Position numbers and translations under genes: made by a program
Assembly (NCBI GenBank): GCA_963729295.1
Contig: CAVSNJ010000020.1
Location: forward strand, 186,001-250,000
Reading direction: 5' to 3'
DNA: 64,000 bases
Source: DATJLY01 sp963729295
GTDB taxonomy: Bacteria; Pseudomonadota; Alphaproteobacteria; ATCC43930; CGMCC-115725
In this document: piece after piece, positions 26,389 to 34,667 of the stretch
Layout of the letters: each line of letters begins with the position of its first letter
Numbering within the stretch: the first letter of the stretch is position 1
The notes under the pieces: generated by a model
Database searches by the model: none
Seen by the model: the letters and a program-made list of their open reading frames with translations, nothing else
Told to the model about the DNA's origin: nothing

Positions 26389-27662
26389 TGCTGCGCTCCC
26401 TTGATCACAAGCTCGGAATCGCCCCCTGGCTGGTGCTCCAACGTACGGCGAATGATCCTTTCAATTTGCGAGCTCGAGAGCCACGCGCGTTCGCGCGGAA
26501 TTCGTGAGATAGTAAAACCGAAAATTGTTGCGACCGCGCCGTCATTGGCAACGTAAGGATCCAAGCAGGCGAGGTAACCAAGTCCCTCTTGATCCTTGGC
26601 GATTGTGTGATCAGGTATCGACCAGGAGTAGTCGAGATTTTCGCCCCGGGCATAGACGGAGAATTGCAGGAAAGTGGACTCGATCTTAATGGGCGGCACG
26701 GGCAGGAAGGTACCGGATAACCCCCCGGCGCCAGTTCCATCAACGTCCAGAAAGTTTGCTATGACAAATAGCGAATTGTGGTGCCGAGTATACAAATCAT
26801 CACTTGCCAAGCGGGTGAACGTATCTCGAAACAGCTGATGCCACTGGCGGCCTTTAATTCCGCGCCCGCCTGCGAAATCCCTGTTTGGCATGCAAGTTGC
26901 CAACGAAACAATATCGACGTGATCTGGAACCGTTCCGCCAAACACTTCTCCCGGATTGTTCACTGCCTCGAATGGTCGTTTTGTTGGGCCGTCAGACGGT
27001 AGGAAGAGACCATCGGAGCAGAGTAGTGGTTGCACTGTAACCGACAGGATGCTTTTGTTCTCCGGCAACAGTGTGACGAGGCTGAGGACGTCCCCTGAGG
27101 TGAGATACGTTTCTTCCAAGGCCGTGCATTCTTGCGGAGACGGAACAATTTTTGGATGCAAGCAAACACGCAGCTCATTATGAGTACCGAGCGCGAACAG
27201 GCACCCCAAATTGAACCGATTGGTTGCATTCTCACCGTCTATCCAGGCCTGGATCGTCGCAAAATCTTCTTCTCTCGTTCTGGGGACAGCGCGGACCAGG
27301 CTGATGAGTTCGCGCACTTGTCTATGATCAAAGAGATGGTTAGCAGCGGTAGATGGCCGCAGACCGACGTGCACGCAGCCATAGGCATGGTCGGGAGGAA
27401 GCTGCTGCAGCGCGCTAACGAGGCTTTCCACGGGTAAGAAGGCCTCCGGAAATGTTACGAGGTCGAAGGGAGCTGGAAAAATGGGTGTATGGTTTCGAGT
27501 GTAATTATCAGCGTAATGTTGACGGGGCGCCAGCAACGCCGTGAGCACTCCGTTGAAGATGCTTGCATGCGATTCCGGGTCATACCGCGTCGGTTCCACA
27601 ACATACGCGCGGAAGGCTTTCGACGGCCGGTTAACCGGCCACCTGAGGTGTTGTCCCCTCAA
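26385..27662 (-). CDS. Stand-alone nitrilase-fold (carbon-nitrogen hydrolase-like) protein
   Basis: A 425-residue protein. The first half has the nitrilase pattern: LVTFPEAF (Glu73), LRVCLHPKIVPSP (Lys171) and VTVQPLLCSDGLF (Cys205), in the order and with the 34-residue Lys-Cys spacing expected of the Glu-Lys-Cys triad. Enzymes with this fold hydrolyse nitriles, amides or carbamoyl groups; similar domains also occur fused to defence-associated reverse transcriptases. No transcriptase is present here. The first possible start is TTG at 27662, only 12 codons after a stop, with no good ribosome site seen, so the true start may differ (a GTG at 27599 is possible). It ends in GTGA overlap with the 906-residue gene. 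Composition is AT-richer than the surroundings. Confidence 0.65.
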   Translation of the reverse strand: MRGQHLRWPVNRPSKAFRAYVVEPTRYDPESHASIFNGVLTALLAPRQHYADNYTRNHTPIFPAPFDLVTFPEAFLPVESLVSALQQLPPDHAYGCVHVGLRPSTAANHLFDHRQVRELISLVRAVPRTREEDFATIQAWIDGENATNRFNLGCLFALGTHNELRVCLHPKIVPSPQECTALEETYLTSGDVLSLVTLLPENKSILSVTVQPLLCSDGLFLPSDGPTKRPFEAVNNPGEVFGGTVPDHVDIVSLATCMPNRDFAGGRGIKGRQWHQLFRDTFTRLASDDLYTRHHNSLFVIANFLDVDGTGAGGLSGTFLPVPPIKIESTFLQFSVYARGENLDYSWSIPDHTIAKDQEGLGYLACLDPYVANDGAVATIFGFTISRIPRERAWLSSSQIERIIRRTLEHQPGGDSELVIKGAQQ

Positions 27663-28151
27663 AGCCTCGTCACCCGCTTGTATTGCGATGACGCGTCACT
27701 CGTCTCCCGCCGGCGGTCGGCTTCGGAGACTCCGGCGTCGGCGGCGACGGTTCGCTGCCGGCCGTGTCCTTGCTGATGCCGTGCGCAATCATGTAACGCT
27801 TTACGGTTAAGCCTGACCAGTGCGGTGTATGTAATCGCAAATCTCATCAATCGAGCCGCCGAAGTAGAATACCTCGACCGGCAGGTCATCGTGTGGTCCT
27901 GCACGATGTCATCGCATCCGCGAATCGTCCTATCAACGGTACACGCGAGACCCCATCACAGCCCGGCGCTCTCGTTGAACCCTCGGCTCCAACCTTCGCT
28001 CGTCGACTATCTCCGCGCCGGCGACTAGCGCAAAGAGCTTGCCGATTGTGTGCATAACGTGTGCATACATATATTAGATCTACTCATTTCAGTCGCTCAA
28101 AGCGGGGCCCATAAATCGGAATTTTTGGCATATATACAATAACTTAGTGGT
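27663..28151. other. Degenerate non-coding segment between island genes and tRNA-Phe
   Basis: About 490 bp without an intact gene. On the minus strand 27807-27908 encodes a 33-residue open fragment containing DDLPVEVFYFGGSIDEICDY before a stop, which looks like part of a real protein but matches no family I know. A 9-bp direct repeat GTGTGCATA occurs at 28048-28056 and 28059-28067. The last 100 bp before the tRNA are AT-rich. This looks like eroded mobile-element DNA next to a tRNA integration target, but I found no integrase and no copy of the tRNA end on the far side. Confidence 0.5.
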
Positions 28152-28227
28152 TGGTGCCCAGGGGCGGAATTGAACCACCGACACCGTGATTTTCAGTCAC
28201 GTGCTCTACCAACTGAGCTACCTGGGC
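28152..28227 (-). tRNA. tRNA-Phe (GAA)
   Basis: A complete 76-base cloverleaf with encoded CCA. The acceptor stem GCCCAGG pairs with CCTGGGC, the anticodon loop is CTGAAAA (anticodon GAA), and the T-loop is TTCAATT. The 3' end faces the AT-rich island, the usual orientation for tRNA-targeting integration. Confidence 0.97.
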
Positions 28228-28291
28228 GCCGGGCGCGCGATATAGCGGGACGGTCCCGCACTGTCCAGCCGCGCGGCCCGCGCGCGCGGCC

Positions 28292-28966
28292 TCAGTCGGG
28301 AAACGGCGACACGCCGATCACGCTGCCGTGGAGCGCGAGGAGGAGCACGTAGACGCTGACGCCGGCGAGCGTGCGCAGCGGCCCGATCTCGCGCAAAATC
28401 CCGCCGCCGGCGGCTGCCGAGCCTGCGAAGGGCACGATCGATGTCCGCGCCGCGAACGGCGCCCAGGCGGCACCGAGCGCCCGGCTGCGCTTGGCGTCGA
28501 TCGAGGCCGTGCCGGCAAGCGCCACGACGGCGAAAGTCGCGAAGAAGACGAGCGACGCGGCATCGCCGTTGCCGACGAGATGCACGAGCGCCCACAGCGC
28601 CACGCCGATGAGAAAAGGATGCCGCGTCACGCGCACGATGCCGCGCGGCGGCTCGCTGACGCGCGCTTGCTGGGAGACGGCGGTCGGGCTCGGCGTGGTC
28701 AAGCCCACGGTGACGAGGAACGCCGACGGCAGCATCAGGAGAATGGCAACGGGCTTCCACCACTCGAGCGGGCCCCAGCTCGGCACATAGGGCGCGTGAT
28801 CGTAGGCGGCGATGAGCCAGACGAGGCCAACGAGCGACGCGACGGAGAACGACGCGAGATACGCCCGCTCGCCGATCGCGCCGACGATGCCGTCGCGCAG
28901 CCGCGTGCCGGCGACGCCCAGGTGGATGAGGCCGAAGAAGAGTGCCGCCGCCACGAGCGAGACCAT
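28292..28966 (-). CDS. nnrU: NnrU family membrane protein
   Basis: A 224-residue integral membrane protein with about six hydrophobic helices. The central sequence GIVRVTRHPFLIGVALWALVH is split by the RHP motif that NnrU shares with isoprenylcysteine methyltransferase-like proteins. NnrU was named from nitric oxide/nitrite reduction gene clusters in denitrifiers, but many homologues lie outside such clusters, as here. The precise biochemical role is unknown. Confidence 0.85.
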   Translation of the reverse strand: MVSLVAAALFFGLIHLGVAGTRLRDGIVGAIGERAYLASFSVASLVGLVWLIAAYDHAPYVPSWGPLEWWKPVAILLMLPSAFLVTVGLTTPSPTAVSQQARVSEPPRGIVRVTRHPFLIGVALWALVHLVGNGDAASLVFFATFAVVALAGTASIDAKRSRALGAAWAPFAARTSIVPFAGSAAAGGGILREIGPLRTLAGVSVYVLLLALHGSVIGVSPFPD

Positions 28967-28984
28967 GCCCTTCCTCCGTTGCCG

Positions 28985-29194
28985 CTAGCCGGGCGCGTCG
29001 CCGTTCTCGTCCGCATCCTCGGCGCGTTCATCGTCTTCATTCTGGACCGCCGGGACGTGATAAGTGCCATCGAGCCAGCGGCCGAGATCGACGAAGCGGC
29101 AGCGCGCCGAGCAGAACGGCCGGAACCGCGCCACGGCGGGCTTGCCGCAAATGGGGCAAGGCTTGGCGCCGCGAGCGGGAGGCAGGTCGTCCAT
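28985..29194 (-). CDS. yacG: DNA gyrase inhibitor/zinc protein YacG
   Basis: A 69-residue protein with a C4 zinc site: CPIC near residue 13 and CSARC near residue 32, followed by FVDLGRWLDG, the YacG signature, and an acidic tail. YacG binds gyrase GyrB in enterobacteria and blocks DNA binding. The gene follows the RNase E/G gene, 15 bp away, in the order maf - RNase E/G - yacG common in alphaproteobacteria. Confidence 0.92.
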   Translation of the reverse strand: MDDLPPARGAKPCPICGKPAVARFRPFCSARCRFVDLGRWLDGTYHVPAVQNEDDERAEDADENGDAPG

Positions 29195-29209
29195 GGCGGA
29201 TAGATAGGG

Positions 29210-30373
29210 TCAGACCGGCCGGATGTCGAAGGCCTCGCGGCCGAGTTTCGCATCGGGCTCGACCATGACGGGACGGCCGAGCCGCGCCTCGAGCTCGAGC
29301 CGGGCGCCGCGCGCGAGCCCATCGGCGAGTGCCGCCGCCACCTCGGGCGCAGCGCGAAGCGCGAAGGCGCGCATGGGCTCGGCTCGCGCGGCGCGCGCGA
29401 GCATGCGCAGCGCTTCGAGCGCCACGGTCAGCGCGGTCTTGACGCGGCCGCCGGCACCGGGCGCGCGCTCGGTGAGGATGTCGGCGAGCGCGGGATGGCG
29501 GCGCTGGCGCCTGATCTCGAAATGGCCGAGCCTGGTCCAGCCGAGCGCCTCCGCATCCGGATCGGCGCGCAGCGCCGCGCTCAATTCGGCCGCGACGCGC
29601 ACGCGCTCCTCCCGCTTCATGCCGATGAAGTCGATGACGATCGGTCCGGCGATGTTGCGCAGGCGGATGTGCCGCGCCGCGCCGCGCGCGGCGGCAAGGT
29701 TCGTCGCGAGCGCCGGCGCGCCGCCGCTATCGACATCGATGAGGGTCGCGGCTTCGCTCGCCTCGATGACGAGCCGCCCGCCGCCCGGCAACGCGACCAC
29801 GGGGCCGAGCGCCACGGCGACATCCTCGCGCGCAAAGAGATCGACCGCGTCGAATTCTATGCGCCCGGCGAGCGCAGGACCCGTGCGCGCGAGATATGCG
29901 CGCGCGACAGCGAAAGCCGCGCGGTCGTCGATGACGATGCGATCGGGCGGCGCGGCGCGATATGCATCGAGAATTTCCGCGACCGGGCCGGCATCGGCAT
30001 CGAGGCGGCGCGGCGCCCCACTCGTCGCATCTCCCGGCACGAGATCGAGCCGCGCGCCCTTGTGGCTGAGACGCGTCGTCACCTCCGGACCCTTGCGCTC
30101 GCGCGCCTCCTTCGTGACCTGAACCACGATGGCCTTGCCCTCGGTGAGGGTCGCGAGCGTCTTGCCGGCGTTGAGCAGCGCCTTCGGCCCTTCGCCGAGA
30201 TCGACGAACGCGGCACGGAGCTCGCGATTGAGCGCGTCGACACGGCCAAGAAAGACGGCGCCCACGCGCACGGCGCCGGTCCGCGCGATGCGCAGCTCGA
30301 CCGCCTCGCCGTCCTCGATGAGCGCCGCCCAGACCTCGCCGGGCGAGACCGCGAGATGAAGCTCGCCGCTCAC
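29210..30373 (-). CDS. rng: Ribonuclease E/G family protein, short form
   Basis: A 387-residue member of the RNase E/G family. An S1-type RNA-binding domain lies near the N-terminus (VGAVFLGRVDALNRELRAAF region). The two catalytic aspartates are recognised in LIDVDSGG and IVIDFIGM. The Zn-link motif CPxCxGxG that holds dimers together in RNase E/G is replaced by ERAPGAGG, so no zinc linkage is possible at this point. The GTG start at 30373 overlaps the maf stop (GTGA); the frame is open further upstream but only across maf. Confidence 0.88.
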   Translation of the reverse strand: MSGELHLAVSPGEVWAALIEDGEAVELRIARTGAVRVGAVFLGRVDALNRELRAAFVDLGEGPKALLNAGKTLATLTEGKAIVVQVTKEARERKGPEVTTRLSHKGARLDLVPGDATSGAPRRLDADAGPVAEILDAYRAAPPDRIVIDDRAAFAVARAYLARTGPALAGRIEFDAVDLFAREDVAVALGPVVALPGGGRLVIEASEAATLIDVDSGGAPALATNLAAARGAARHIRLRNIAGPIVIDFIGMKREERVRVAAELSAALRADPDAEALGWTRLGHFEIRRQRRHPALADILTERAPGAGGRVKTALTVALEALRMLARAARAEPMRAFALRAAPEVAAALADGLARGARLELEARLGRPVMVEPDAKLGREAFDIRPV

Positions 30374-30966
30374 GAAAGACGCCGCGCCGGCGCGTAGCCG
30401 CGCCCGGCCAGAAGCTGCACCGTCTCGTAGAGCGGCAAGCCGACGACGTTGGAATAGGAGCCTTCGAGGAAGCGAACGAAGCGCGCGGCCTTGCCCTGGA
30501 TCGCGTAGCCGCCGGCCTTGCCGCGCCATTCGCCCGAGGCGACGTAATCGTCGATCTCGGCCGGCGTAAGGCGCTTCAGGACGACGACCGTCTCGACCCG
30601 GCGCGTCGCGATCTTGCCCGAAGGGGTGACGAGCGCGATCCCGCCATGGACGCGGTGTCGCCGCCCGGAAAGAAGGGCGAGACAGCGCCGCGCCGTCTCG
30701 GCATCCTCGGCCTTGGGCAAGATGCGGCGACCCACGGCAACGACCGTGTCGGCGGCAAGAACGAACGCGCCCGCGTGGCGGCCCGCCACCACGCGCGCCT
30801 TCGCCTCGGCCAGCCTGAGCGCGTGGCGCTCCGGCACTTCGCGCGGCAGCGGCGTCTCGTCGATTGCGGCCGCATCGACGAGGTCGGGTGTCAGCGCGAT
30901 CTGCGCCAGGAGTTCGCGGCGGCGCGGCGATGCCGACGCCAAGACGAGGCGCGGCTCGTCCGCCAA
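30370..30966 (-). CDS. maf: Maf-like nucleoside triphosphate pyrophosphatase
   Basis: A 198-residue Maf protein that hydrolyses non-canonical or pyrimidine NTPs. The N-terminal motif LASASPRRRELL is followed by FVLAADTVVAVG with the catalytic aspartate, and by YAIQGKAARFV near the C-terminus. It starts three bases after the infA stop and overlaps the RNase gene. Confidence 0.93.
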   Translation of the reverse strand: MADEPRLVLASASPRRRELLAQIALTPDLVDAAAIDETPLPREVPERHALRLAEAKARVVAGRHAGAFVLAADTVVAVGRRILPKAEDAETARRCLALLSGRRHRVHGGIALVTPSGKIATRRVETVVVLKRLTPAEIDDYVASGEWRGKAGGYAIQGKAARFVRFLEGSYSNVVGLPLYETVQLLAGRGYAPARRLS

Positions 30967-30968
30967 GG

Positions 30969-31187
30969 CTATTTGAAGCGGAAGGTGATGCGGCCCTTCG
31001 ACAGGTCGTACGGGGTCATCTCGACATTGACCCGGTCGCCCGCGAGGACGCGGATGCGGTTCTTGCGCATCTTGCCCGAAGTGTGTGCCAGCACCTCGTG
31101 CTCATTGTCGAGCTTCACCCGGAACATGGCGTTGGGCAAAAGCTCGGTGACGGTACCCGAGAATTCGATCAGATCTTCTTTCACCAT
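30969..31187 (-). CDS. infA: Translation initiation factor IF-1
   Basis: A 72-residue single S1-like OB-fold protein (MVKEDLIEFSGTVTELLPNA ... YDLSKGRITFRFK). It is the full family length and begins at 31187; the preceding seven codons are open but not conserved. It binds the ribosomal A site during initiation. Located between a low-molecular-weight phosphatase gene and maf. Confidence 0.97.
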   Translation of the reverse strand: MVKEDLIEFSGTVTELLPNAMFRVKLDNEHEVLAHTSGKMRKNRIRVLAGDRVNVEMTPYDLSKGRITFRFK

Positions 31188-31251
31188 GCGGCGCGCTCGT
31201 CCCCTCATTCCCCTTGGATGGGAGAGAAGATCGCCGTGGCGCCGTCCGCGG

Positions 31252-31704
31252 TCAAGTCCTTCCGCGCCCCAGCGGCTCGCGCGGCGGGAAGCGCTCGAGG
31301 ACGCGCCGGCGCAAAAGATCGCGCACCGTGCGGTAGGCGGCCATGCGCTCCTCGCGGCTTCCTTCGACCGCGGTCGCGTCGTATATCGGCCAGAATTCGA
31401 GCTCGCACGCCATGGTGCGGGTGAGCTCGACCGCCTTGTGCTGCGCCTCGGGCGAGAGCGAGACGACGAGATCGAACGACGTGTCCTCGAGCTCTTCGAA
31501 CGATTTCGCCTCGTGCGCCGCTATGTCGATGCCGATCTCGGCCATGACGGCGACGGCGAAGGGGTCGATCAGCCCCGCGCGCACGCCCACCGAATCGACA
31601 AAGATGCGGCGCGGGTGCAGCTGGCGCAGCATCGCGGCCGCCATGGGCGAGCGGATCGAATTGAAGCTGCACGCGAAGAGGACGCTCGACGGCAGCCGCG
31701 CCAC
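31252..31704 (-). CDS. Low-molecular-weight phosphatase family protein
   Basis: A 150-residue protein of the low-molecular-weight tyrosine phosphatase/arsenate reductase family. The P-loop is CSFNSIRS near residue 12, with the catalytic Cys and Arg, and the general-acid region is WPIYDA near residue 106. Substrate is uncertain: protein phosphotyrosine is the default, arsenate less likely. Start GTG at 31704, directly after the UPF0262 gene. Confidence 0.88.
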   Translation of the reverse strand: MARLPSSVLFACSFNSIRSPMAAAMLRQLHPRRIFVDSVGVRAGLIDPFAVAVMAEIGIDIAAHEAKSFEELEDTSFDLVVSLSPEAQHKAVELTRTMACELEFWPIYDATAVEGSREERMAAYRTVRDLLRRRVLERFPPREPLGRGRT

Positions 31705-31710
31705 GGCGCC

Positions 31711-32187
31711 TCAGCCCCTGATATGCAGCACGCAGAGAAGCGTGAAGAGCCGCCGCGCCGTGTTGAAATCGACGTCGACGCGGTCGGCCAGGCGCTCGCG
31801 CAGCAGCTCCGAGCCTTCGTCGTGAAGCGCGCGGCGGCCCATGTCGATCGCCTCGATGCGCGACGGGGAGGCGCTGCGGATCGCGTTGTAATAGCTCTCG
31901 CACACGAGGAAGTAGTCCTTGACGATGCCGCGGAACGGCGCGAGCGGCATGACAACGCGATCGAGCGGCTGGCCGCCTGTGTCGCGGATGTCGAGCGCGA
32001 GCCGGTTCTCCTCGATGCCAAGATGGAGGTGGTACGGCCCCGGCACGCGCGACACCGGCGCAAAACTGTTCTCCTCGAGAAGATCGGAGATGGCGATGGC
32101 GCGCTCGTGCTCGACATCGGCGTTGCGCCGCAGCACCGTGCGCTCGTCGAGCGTGATGTCGGCAATGCGGGAGGAACTTTCCGCCAC
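31711..32187 (-). CDS. UPF0262 family protein
   Basis: A 158-residue protein of the UPF0262 family, which is found almost entirely in alphaproteobacteria and typically lies between hisD and a low-molecular-weight phosphatase gene, as here. Start GTG at 32187, with the opening MAESSSRIADITLDERTV. Function is unknown. Confidence 0.92.
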   Translation of the reverse strand: MAESSSRIADITLDERTVLRRNADVEHERAIAISDLLEENSFAPVSRVPGPYHLHLGIEENRLALDIRDTGGQPLDRVVMPLAPFRGIVKDYFLVCESYYNAIRSASPSRIEAIDMGRRALHDEGSELLRERLADRVDVDFNTARRLFTLLCVLHIRG

Positions 32188-32190
32188 CGC

Positions 32191-33492
32191 TCAGCCGCGC
32201 GGCAGATTGAGGCGGATCGCGATCGAAAGCGCGTGCGCGTCGAGCCCCTCAGCGCGCGCCAAGGCCAGCGCCGCGGGACCGAGCGCCTGCAAACTCGCGG
32301 GATCGCAGCCGAGGATCGAGGTGCGCTTCAGGAAATCGAGCACGCCGAGGCCGGACGAAAACCGCGCGCTGCGCGAGGTCGGCAGCACGTGGTTCGGGCC
32401 GCCGACATAGTCGCCCACCGCCTCGGGCGTGTGGCGGCCGAGGAAGATGGCGCCGGCGTTGCGGATCCTGGCGGCGAACGGCTCGGGATCGGCGACGGCG
32501 AGCTCGACATGCTCGGGCGCGATGCGGTCGACGATCGCTGGCGCCTCGGCGAGATCGCGCACGAGGATGATGGCGCCGTGCGTCTTCCAGCTTGCGCCGG
32601 CGATGTCCTGGCGCGGCAATCGCGCGAGCATGCGCTCGACCGCATCGGCCACGCGATCGGCGAACTCGGCATCGTCGGTGATGAGGATCGCTTGCGCCGC
32701 CTCGTCGTGCTCAGCCTGCGCCAGGAGGTCGGCGGCGATCCAGGCGGGATCGTTGTCGCGATCGGCGATCACCAGCACCTCGGACGGGCCCGCGATCATA
32801 TCGATGCCGACCGCGCCGAACACGCGCCGCTTTGCCGCCGCGACATAGGCGTTGCCGGGCCCGACGATCTTGTCGACCGGCCGGATGCTTTCCGTACCGT
32901 AGGCGAGCGCCGCCACGGCCTGCGCACCGCCGATGCGATAGATCTCGTCGGCGCCGGCGAGCTTCGCCGCGGCCAGCACCAGCGGATTGAGATTGCCGTG
33001 CGGCGCCGGCACCGCCATGACGATGCGCGGCACGCCCGCCACCTTCGCCGGCACGATGTTCATGATGACGGAGGAGGGATAAGCGGCCGTGCCGCCCGGC
33101 ACATAGACGCCGACCGCCTCGATCGCGCGCCAGCGCCAACCCAGCCGCACGCCCGCCTCGTCCGTGTAGTCCGAATCCTGCGGCAGTTGCCGGCGATGAT
33201 AATCGGCGATGCGGCCGGCCGCGAACGCCAGCGCGCCCAGTGCCTCGACGCCGCACTGCGCCTCGGCGGCGGCGCACTCGGCCGGCGCCACCCGCATCGC
33301 CACGCGCGCGAAATCGAGCCGGTCGAAGCGGCGCGTGAAATCGCCGAGCGCCGCATCGCCCCGCGCGCGCACGTCGGCGATGATGTGGGCCGCCTCGCGA
33401 TCGACATCCGCCTCGAGCGCGCGTTTGACATCGAGAAAGGCGGTAAACGAGGTTGCGAAAGCGGGATCGCGCGTCTCGAGCCTAAGCGGCAT
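32191..33492 (-). CDS. hisD: Histidinol dehydrogenase
   Basis: A 433-residue zinc enzyme catalysing the last two oxidations of histidine biosynthesis. The conserved GPGNAYVAAAKR lies near residue 222, the zinc and active-site region QAEHDEAAQAIL near 258, and APEHVELAV near 325. It starts inside the end of hisG (11-base overlap) and is followed by UPF0262. Confidence 0.97.
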   Translation of the reverse strand: MPLRLETRDPAFATSFTAFLDVKRALEADVDREAAHIIADVRARGDAALGDFTRRFDRLDFARVAMRVAPAECAAAEAQCGVEALGALAFAAGRIADYHRRQLPQDSDYTDEAGVRLGWRWRAIEAVGVYVPGGTAAYPSSVIMNIVPAKVAGVPRIVMAVPAPHGNLNPLVLAAAKLAGADEIYRIGGAQAVAALAYGTESIRPVDKIVGPGNAYVAAAKRRVFGAVGIDMIAGPSEVLVIADRDNDPAWIAADLLAQAEHDEAAQAILITDDAEFADRVADAVERMLARLPRQDIAGASWKTHGAIILVRDLAEAPAIVDRIAPEHVELAVADPEPFAARIRNAGAIFLGRHTPEAVGDYVGGPNHVLPTSRSARFSSGLGVLDFLKRTSILGCDPASLQALGPAALALARAEGLDAHALSIAIRLNLPRG

Positions 33493-34150
33493 CGGCCGCC
33501 TCGCGGAAGCGCTCGACCCAGTGGTTGATGGCGCCGGCGCGCGTCTTCAAGGCGGCGCGGTTGACGATGAGACGCGAGGAGACGTCGGCCACGTGCTCGA
33601 TCTCGACGAGCCCGTTCGCGCGGAGTGTCGTGCCGGTCTGCACCAGATCGACGATGCGGCGGCACAGCCCGATCGATGGGGCGAGCTCCATCGCGCCCTG
33701 AAGCTTGATGCATTCCGCCTGAACGCCGCGCGCGGCGAAGTGGCGGCGCGCGATCTCGGGGTATTTGGTGGCGACGCGCACATGGCTCCAGCGCCGCGGG
33801 TCGTCTTCGCCCGCATCCTCCTTCGGCGCCGCGACCACCATGCGGCAGTGCCCGACCTTCAGATCGAGCGGCACGTAGATTTCCGGATAGTCGAACTCCA
33901 TCAGCACGTCGTTGCCGGCGACGCCAAGCTGCGCCGCGCCGAAGGCGACGAAGGTCGCGACGTCGAAATTCCGGACGCGAATCACGTCGAGGCCGGGATC
34001 GTTCGTCGCGAAGCGGAGCTGGCGCGTATCGGGATCGTCGAACTCGGGCTCGATCTCGATCTTGGCGCGCGCGAGGACCGGCATCACCTCGGAGATGATG
34101 CGCCCTTTCGGCAGCGCCAGGACCAGCTTCTCGTTCGCCGCTTCGCTCAT
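33482..34150 (-). CDS. hisG: ATP phosphoribosyltransferase, short form
   Basis: A 222-residue HisG of the short type, without the C-terminal regulatory domain. It opens with LVLALPKGRI and carries the phosphate-binding stretch near VDLVQTGTTLRANGL. Short HisG normally needs HisZ, a synthetase-like regulatory subunit, which is not in the window. The start is ATG 34150, and the open frame upstream is a shadow of the DUF2948 gene. It precedes hisD in the same operon. Confidence 0.94.
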   Translation of the reverse strand: MSEAANEKLVLALPKGRIISEVMPVLARAKIEIEPEFDDPDTRQLRFATNDPGLDVIRVRNFDVATFVAFGAAQLGVAGNDVLMEFDYPEIYVPLDLKVGHCRMVVAAPKEDAGEDDPRRWSHVRVATKYPEIARRHFAARGVQAECIKLQGAMELAPSIGLCRRIVDLVQTGTTLRANGLVEIEHVADVSSRLIVNRAALKTRAGAINHWVERFREAADAA

Positions 34151-34217
34151 GCGGCGAATCCTAGCGTCCCTCAGGCGCGAGACGCAAATCGCGCCCGCGC
34201 AACGACCGGAAGCCGCC

Positions 34218-34652
34218 TCACTCCTTCTCGGCGACCTCGTGGCGCGGGCGCCATTGCGTGGGCCAGGGCTCGCCGATGTCGTCGAGCCGGCAATCGATCG
34301 CGTCGGTGTCGAGGCGGATCGAGCTGCCGCCGGAAAAATCAAGAAAGATCGCCCTGCCCTCGGCGTGGAGCGCCAGGAGCACGAGGATGCGCTCGCCATC
34401 GGCCGGCGAGAATCCGCGGCGTTGCACGCGCGCGACGCCGTCGATGCAGAGGCCAGTCAAGGTGCGCTCGTAATTCTCGCGCTTGCCGCCCGCGTCCGGC
34501 TCCCAACGGAAGCGGTTCAGCACCAGGACGAAGTGGCGCTCTGCCGGCAGGAAGGCCATCTCCGCCACCGGCACGAGCGCGTCCTGCAAGATCGTCGAGA
34601 TGACGGCAAGATCGTCGGCATCAATCGCGCGCAGCTTGAGGCCTGCCGACAT
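34218..34652 (-). CDS. DUF2948 family protein
   Basis: A 144-residue protein of the alphaproteobacterial DUF2948 family (LKLRAIDADDLAVISTILQDA at the start, then RFRWE near residue 47). The family commonly sits between murA and hisG/hisD, as here. Function unknown. Confidence 0.9.
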   Translation of the reverse strand: MSAGLKLRAIDADDLAVISTILQDALVPVAEMAFLPAERHFVLVLNRFRWEPDAGGKRENYERTLTGLCIDGVARVQRRGFSPADGERILVLLALHAEGRAIFLDFSGGSSIRLDTDAIDCRLDDIGEPWPTQWRPRHEVAEKE

Positions 34653-34667
34653 GGCGCGCTTCGCGGC

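Noticed and set aside
23668..27662. Reverse transcriptase partner of the nitrilase-like protein, as in defence RT-nitrilase fusions
   Set aside because: No YxDD-type motif or transcriptase-like frame is present in either protein or on either strand nearby.
23521..28227. tRNA-end direct repeats (att sites) flanking the island
   Set aside because: The 3' part of tRNA-Phe was looked for near 23.5-23.7 kb and no copy was seen; no integrase is present, so tRNA-targeted integration is not shown.
30646..33528. A 960-codon open frame on the plus strand opposite maf, infA, UPF0262 and hisD
   Set aside because: It lies wholly antisense to well-recognised genes, has an Arg/Ala/His-rich translation without any domain, and is a usual shadow in high-GC DNA.
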